Shown: in pieces, positions 15,835-16,663 of the stretch | Layout: every line of letters begins with the position of its first letter | How positions within the stretch are numbered: position 1 is the stretch's first letter | From: an uncultured Collinsella sp. | Lineage (GTDB): Bacteria; Actinomycetota; Coriobacteriia; Coriobacteriales; Coriobacteriaceae | DNA length: 16,663 bases | Assembly: GCA_900549245.1 (NCBI GenBank) | Contig: URNQ01000017.1 | Coordinates: 1-16,663, forward strand | Direction of reading: 5' to 3' | Notes under the pieces: generated by a model | Databases searched by the model: none | Seen by the model: only the letters and a program-made list of their open reading frames with translations | What the model was told of the DNA's origin: nothing | Translations under genes and position numbers: made by a program

Positions 15835-16663
15835 ATGTATGGACAGCATGTTGCACCGCAAACCCATTACAAACGCACTGGCCTGTCTATCCGCAACGCC
15901 AAGCTTCATGCAGGCGCCAGAGTCGTCGCCTTCGGAGTAAGCATTCTTATGGCAGGGCAGCTTTTGCTACCCTGCGCAGCACTGGCGACCGAAATGCCCG
16001 AACCCGATGTTGCAACACCCATCACCTGCGACGAAGTCAACGCGGAAGGCAGCCTCACAGCAACCACCGTCGATCATTACTACGATTTGGAGCTACCCCC
16101 TGCTTTCGAGTTGGTCCAGAACGAGGCTCTTGTACACGATTTTCCCGACAAACCCGAGGACTTCATCTACGGGCTTAACGACACCGTCCATCTCTTCAAG
16201 ATCGACACCGATACCGAAAGCCTTATAAAAACCGAGAACCCCAAAGAGGCCAGCGTCTCTATTGCCCTGACCATGATCGACAATCACGTTAGAGCAACCG
16301 TAGTCTTTACGGGCAGTTACGCCGACGACCAAATCCCTTACAGGCTGAACCTCAACAGCTCAACCTACCTTGGCACACACGTTGACCGTGACTTCGACAG
16401 CGGGCAAGGGATTATGCACGAAACGCGGCACGATTACTACATCCGTTACGCCTTCGACAGTGACGTGCACTTGTTTGCAACCGATACGAGCGGTTCCAAA
16501 CCCGAACCGGAAACCAAGCCCGAGCCCACACCGCAGCCCAATGCAAAAAAGCCCACGGCAAGTCCCGTTTCCACCAAGGCAGTAGCGGCGGTTAAACCAG
16601 CCGGGGCCACCCTACCCGCGACGGGCGACAACGGTGCGATGGCAGCCGCCCTGAGTGTTGCCG
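15835..16663 (+). CDS. Secreted LPxTG wall-anchored protein, 3' end outside the window
   Basis: An open frame from the ATG at 15835 with AAGGAG 6 bases upstream, running off the window edge after 276 codons. A long N-terminus carries a basic region and a membrane segment (~29-51) ending ALA at 49-51, a fitting signal peptidase I site. The outer part (52-230) is acidic and Tyr-rich, of an unrecognised family (for example HDFPDKPEDFIYGLNDTVHL). A proline-rich wall-spanning stretch KPEPETKPEPTPQPNAKKPT follows, then LPATG at 260-264 and the start of a hydrophobic helix. This is a classical sortase signal; ~25-35 residues should remain. The motif is LPATG here but LAGTG in the other surface protein, so the two may use different sortases. 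Confidence 0.8.
   Translation, partial: MYGQHVAPQTHYKRTGLSIRNAKLHAGARVVAFGVSILMAGQLLLPCAALATEMPEPDVATPITCDEVNAEGSLTATTVDHYYDLELPPAFELVQNEALVHDFPDKPEDFIYGLNDTVHLFKIDTDTESLIKTENPKEASVSIALTMIDNHVRATVVFTGSYADDQIPYRLNLNSSTYLGTHVDRDFDSGQGIMHETRHDYYIRYAFDSDVHLFATDTSGSKPEPETKPEPTPQPNAKKPTASPVSTKAVAAVKPAGATLPATGDNGAMAAALSVA

Noticed and set aside
1..16663. CRISPR array, tRNA or rRNA genes
   Set aside because: No regularly spaced direct repeats and no cloverleaf or ribosomal sequence were seen on either strand.

Overview
The window looks like the chromosome of a high-GC, host-associated actinobacterium of the class Coriobacteriia, most likely Collinsella or a close relative. The evidence is indirect: GC-rich codon use, actinobacterial LAxTG/LPxTG wall-anchoring signals, a second type IIA topoisomerase operon, and a TPR-like LuxR regulator next to a cell-surface gene. 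No rRNA or tRNA is present, so the genus is an inference from protein style.

Layout. (1) Bases 1-440 are a broken junction: the 3' end of a YyaB-like PH-domain gene, a short cut-off ORF, and the last ~80 bp of an IS3-family element. (2) Bases 419-2192, minus strand, form a PadR / HAAS (DUF1700) membrane protein / small one-TM protein / ABC ATPase operon. Its ATPase gene is cut by the IS remnant before the signature motif, and no permease remains. The PadR gene has a strong promoter overlapped by three phased TATAC repeats. (3) Bases 2467-7995, plus strand, hold a LuxR-type regulator followed by a 1455-residue surface protein with a twin-arginine signal and a C-terminal LAGTG sorting signal. 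(4) Bases 8108-9124, minus strand, encode a lipoprotein ending at a clear rho-independent terminator. (5) Bases 9423-13875 hold a divergent GyrB/ParE-like plus GyrA/ParC-like pair, with two palindromes just upstream of its promoter. (6) Bases 13969-15231, minus strand, encode an AAA_14/DUF4143 ATPase with its own promoter. It converges on the topoisomerase operon across a 17-bp hairpin. (7) Bases 15240-15834 are debris: a winged-helix tail of another ATPase and a minus-strand reading frame with weak likeness to an RNA polymerase alpha C-terminal domain. (8) From 15835 to the window edge runs a secreted LPxTG protein, cut off at the 3' end.

How it fits together. Two wall-anchored proteins, one lipoprotein and a LuxR regulator suggest a surface-adaptation region. 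The topoisomerase pair has full catalytic motifs but lacks a GyrA box, and it carries alanine at the main quinolone-contact serine position. It is therefore probably a specialised decatenase or relaxase rather than the housekeeping gyrase. The ends of the window (1-440 and 15240-15834) show repeated insertion and decay.
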